DNA of 64,000 nt from Orlajensenia flava (GTDB lineage Bacteria > Actinomycetota > Actinomycetes > Actinomycetales > Microbacteriaceae), in NCBI RefSeq assembly GCF_004801905.1, contig NZ_SSSN01000003.1, positions 310,001-374,000 on the forward strand, in the 5' to 3' direction. This document shows, in pieces, positions 60,567-64,000 of this stretch (its first letter is position 1; every line of letters begins with the position of its first letter). The position numbers and the translations under genes are program-made. Below the pieces are notes generated by a model that saw only the letters and a program-made list of their open reading frames with translations, did not search any database and was not told the origin of the DNA.

Positions 60567-61226
60567 GTGCCGACCGCCCTTTTCATCATTCCGCCGTGGC
60601 TCGACCTCTCAGCCGTGGCGATCGGCGCCATTCAGGGAGCGATGTTCTCCGGTCGCCTCAAGGAGCACCGCATCGACCTGCTCGGCGTCACCATCATCGG
60701 CGTGGTGGTGGGACTCGGCGGCGGACTGCTCCGCGACCTGCTGCTCAACCAGCTTCCTGCGGCGATGACGAGCAACTTCTACCTCATCGTCGCCGCGGCG
60801 GCCGCGCTCGGCGGGATGCTGCTGCAACGGGCGTTCAACCGGCTCGGTCCGCTCATCATCGCCCTCGACGCCGTGACGATCGGCCTGTTCGGAGCGATCG
60901 GCGCGACCAAGGCGCTCGCCTACGGCGTTCCGGTGGTGCCGGCCGTGTTCGTCGGCGTCGTCTCGGCGGTCGGCGGATCGATCCTCCGGGACATGATGCT
61001 CAACCTGCCGATCGCACTGATGCACGTCGGCTCGCTCTACGCCGTGGCGGCGGGTGCCGGCACGATCCTGCTCGTGGCGCTCGCGTCGGCGCACGTCGAC
61101 ATCACCATCGCGGGGATCGCCTGCGTCGTGGTGACGACCGTCATCCGCCTGCTCGCCGTCCGGTTCGGCTGGAGCCTCCCGGAGCAGCGAGCAATCGGTT
61201 CGTGGATGCGCTGGCGGCGCAGCTGA
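60567..61226 (+). CDS. TRIC (trimeric intracellular cation) channel family protein
   Basis: 219 residues from GTG 60567, seven hydrophobic helices in two similar halves, each with a G-rich start: [35 protein letters not shown] and, in the second half, [12 protein letters not shown] and [11 protein letters not shown]. These GG..LRD motifs identify UPF0126/TRIC channels, which conduct potassium in prokaryotes. An upstream GTG (60534) would add 11 residues and puts GGAGGA inside the coding part. Divergent from recO by 47 bp. Confidence 0.9.
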   Translation: MPTALFIIPPWLDLSAVAIGAIQGAMFSGRLKEHRIDLLGVTIIGVVVGLGGGLLRDLLLNQLPAAMTSNFYLIVAAAAALGGMLLQRAFNRLGPLIIALDAVTIGLFGAIGATKALAYGVPVVPAVFVGVVSAVGGSILRDMMLNLPIALMHVGSLYAVAAGAGTILLVALASAHVDITIAGIACVVVTTVIRLLAVRFGWSLPEQRAIGSWMRWRRS

Positions 61227-61229
61227 ACA

Positions 61230-61273
61230 GATCTCGATACGCGGCGGACTGCCTCCAGCGCTACTCGACCAGC
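61230..61273. repeat. Possible degenerate REP-like element
   Basis: ATCTCGATACGCGGCG and, about 18 bp on, CGCTACTCGACCAGC, in the 81-bp gap between the convergent TRIC and leuA genes. These words recall an intergenic palindromic repeat common in Microbacteriaceae (TCTCGATACGC ... GCTACTCGACCAGC). Only this one copy is in the window, so repetition itself cannot be shown. Confidence 0.35.
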
Positions 61274-61307
61274 ACGCGCCCGCGTCCGGCGCTACTAGAT
61301 CAGCGGA

Positions 61308-63140
<1,833 letters not shown>

Positions 63141-63156
<16 letters not shown>

Positions 63157-63185
63157 CAGCTAAGGAGAAGCAGACCGTGGAACAC
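63141..63185 (-). CDS. leuA leader peptide with four consecutive Leu codons
   Basis: 14 residues: VFHGLLLLSCRDES, starting with GTG 6 nt after a TACTCT hexamer and ending TAG. The codons CTG CTT CTC CTT are in a row. Such peptides sense leucyl-tRNA shortage by ribosome stalling, and leuA attenuation is known in other actinobacteria. The stop lies in the loop of the leader hairpin, 66 nt before the leuA ATG. Confidence 0.75.
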
Positions 63186-63191
63186 GGATTC

Positions 63192-63197
63192 AGAGTA
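63192..63197 (-). promoter_or_regulatory. -10 hexamer of the leuA leader, leaderless
   Basis: TACTCT on the minus strand, 6 nt before the leader peptide GTG. The -35 region falls within the GCACCGTCCC repeats. Confidence 0.45.
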
Positions 63198-63239
63198 GCA
63201 CCGTCCCACGACGGCACCGTCCCACGACGGCACCGTCCC
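63198..63239. repeat. Three tandem 16-bp repeats
   Basis: GCACCGTCCC at 63198, 63214 and 63230, separated by ACGACG; period 16 bp. The third copy is one arm of the chitinase terminator hairpin, so the terminator arm appears to have been duplicated twice. Confidence 0.8.
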
Positions 63240-63260
63240 GTGCGGACACGGGACGGTGCC
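63229..63260 (-). terminator. Hairpin terminator of the chitinase gene
   Basis: Perfect 14-bp stem: GGCACCGTCCCGTG (63229-63242) with CACGGGACGGTGCC (63247-63260), 4-nt loop. It begins 20 nt after the chitinase stop on the minus strand. No T run; strength unknown. Confidence 0.6.
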
Positions 63261-63279
63261 GGCTACTCGCGGGTGCCGG

Positions 63280-64000
63280 TCAGATCCACCAGCCGTTGAA
63301 TCCGGCGAATGCCCGGGTGAACGCCCACGGCTGCTGCACGACGCCCGAGCAGTTCCAGGAACCCTTGACGCCGGGGCATCCGCCGTTGTCGCGCTCGAGC
63401 GCCCAGAAGCTGATCGAATTCACGTGCTTCGACTTCGCCCAGGCGACGAACGGCGCGGCCTGATCGGCCGTGAAGGTCTCCTCGGGGCCGAAGTCGTCGA
63501 TGCCCACCATCTGGATGATGCCCACCTTGAACCACAGCAGGGCGGATGGCGTGTAGGGCGAGATGGTCTGGCGCATCTGCTGCACGAGCCCGGCGGCCGC
63601 GGTCTTGGCGTCAGCGACCATGTCGTGCGTCAGCCCGTCCCAGTAGTCGAACGTCATGATGTTCACCGCCGCGATGTAGGCGTGGTACTTCGCCGCCGAC
63701 TGCAGCAGCGCGACCCCGGTGGCGCCGAGACCCTGAGGCGTCGAGGGCAGGGTGTAGGAGATGGTCAGCGGCACACGGTTCTTCAGAGCCCAGCCCTGGA
63801 GTTCGCGGATGGCCTGGTTGCGCCGATCCACCCCTGCCGCGTTGCCAATGGAGTCGACCTCGATGTCGAAGTCGAGCCGCTGCACCTTGTAGGTCGTGAT
63901 GACCTTCTCATAGGCCAGGGCGATCTTGTGCACGTCGGTGCAGCTGTCGGCGATCTCGGTGTTGGTGGTGTCGGCCGCGTAGCCGCCGAACGACGGGATG
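63280..64000 (-). CDS. Glycoside hydrolase family 18 chitinase, 3' part
   Basis: Partial gene, cut by the right edge; the frame stays open to base 64000. GH18 barrel: the substrate-binding SFGG (IPSFGGYAADTTNTEIADSC), the catalytic strand RLDFDIEVDS with the acid Glu, MTFDYWDG, and the last strand VNSISFWALERDNGGCPG. The end CSGVVQQPWAFTRAFAGFNGWWI is typical of bacterial secreted chitinases. The signal peptide and any carbohydrate-binding module would lie outside the window. Ends 20 nt before a hairpin. Confidence 0.92.
   Translation of the reverse strand, partial: IPSFGGYAADTTNTEIADSCTDVHKIALAYEKVITTYKVQRLDFDIEVDSIGNAAGVDRRNQAIRELQGWALKNRVPLTISYTLPSTPQGLGATGVALLQSAAKYHAYIAAVNIMTFDYWDGLTHDMVADAKTAAAGLVQQMRQTISPYTPSALLWFKVGIIQMVGIDDFGPEETFTADQAAPFVAWAKSKHVNSISFWALERDNGGCPGVKGSWNCSGVVQQPWAFTRAFAGFNGWWI

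Noticed and set aside
63198..63260. Tandem repeats as a CRISPR array
   Set aside because: Period is 16 bp with 6-bp identical spacers; no variable spacers and no cas genes nearby.

Overview
The window is a 64 kb piece of a high-GC actinobacterial chromosome. Gene order points to the family Microbacteriaceae: sucB-lipB-lipA-DUF4191, glnA/glnE/glnA2, aceE-fasR-fabD-fabH-acpP-fabF with DUF3145 next door, Nif3-zinc ribbon-rnpB, dusB-dgt-dnaG, and leuA/TRIC/recO/uppS. Nearly all of it is ordinary core chromosome. There is no insertion sequence, prophage, CRISPR array or obvious island. Placement at genus level is not possible from sequence reading alone.

Layout. (1) 1-5.3 kb: the end of a 2-oxo-acid dehydrogenase E2 gene, a membrane pseudokinase, the lipoate genes lipB and lipA, a DUF4191 membrane protein and an RDD protein. 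(2) 5.3-11.3 kb: nitrogen assimilation, with glnA behind a four-part GlnR-type operator, glnE (GS adenylyltransferase) and glnA2. (3) 11.4-13.2 kb: panB, a small SPOR-like protein and polyphosphate glucokinase. (4) 13.3-21.2 kb: kdpFABC plus kdpDE, with an extra 27-codon membrane ORF coupled to kdpF. (5) 21.2-26.6 kb: RNase P RNA, zinc-ribbon and Nif3 genes, a divergent TetR/hemerythrin pair around a palindrome, VOC protein, tRNA-Val, a membrane protein and peroxiredoxin. (6) 26.6-34.9 kb: aceE, a FasR-like regulator and the type II fatty acid synthesis cluster. (7) 35-45.5 kb: a family A polymerase-like protein, a lipoprotein, a CAU tRNA, a GT4 glycosyltransferase, DMT transporter, def, azlCD with a degenerate histidine kinase, a SHOCT protein, a NarL-type two-component pair and tRNA-Asn. 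(8) 45.5-53 kb: a peptide ABC transporter with three nucleotide-binding domains and a dehydrogenase. (9) 53-64 kb: dnaG, dgt, dusB, ybaK, a DsbA-family protein coupled to a 48-residue Cys-containing peptide, uppS, recO, a TRIC channel, leuA behind a Leu-rich leader peptide, and the end of a GH18 chitinase gene.

How the genes work together. Lipoate made by LipB/LipA is the cofactor of the E2 gene beside them. GlnE adenylylates the neighbouring GlnA. aceE supplies acetyl-CoA to the fab cluster next to it, and a FasR-type regulator sits between the two. KdpD/KdpE control the Kdp potassium pump.

A recurring pattern runs through the window: a TANNNT hexamer (often TAGACT) ends 6-7 nt before the start codon of many genes. 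This predicts leaderless mRNAs and was used to choose several starts. Other signals worth attention are a four-Leu leader peptide before leuA, two signalling proteins that have lost key catalytic residues, three evenly spaced TCGACA repeats before fabD, and the small coupled ORFs at kdpF and dsbA. No wholly new multi-gene system was recognised.
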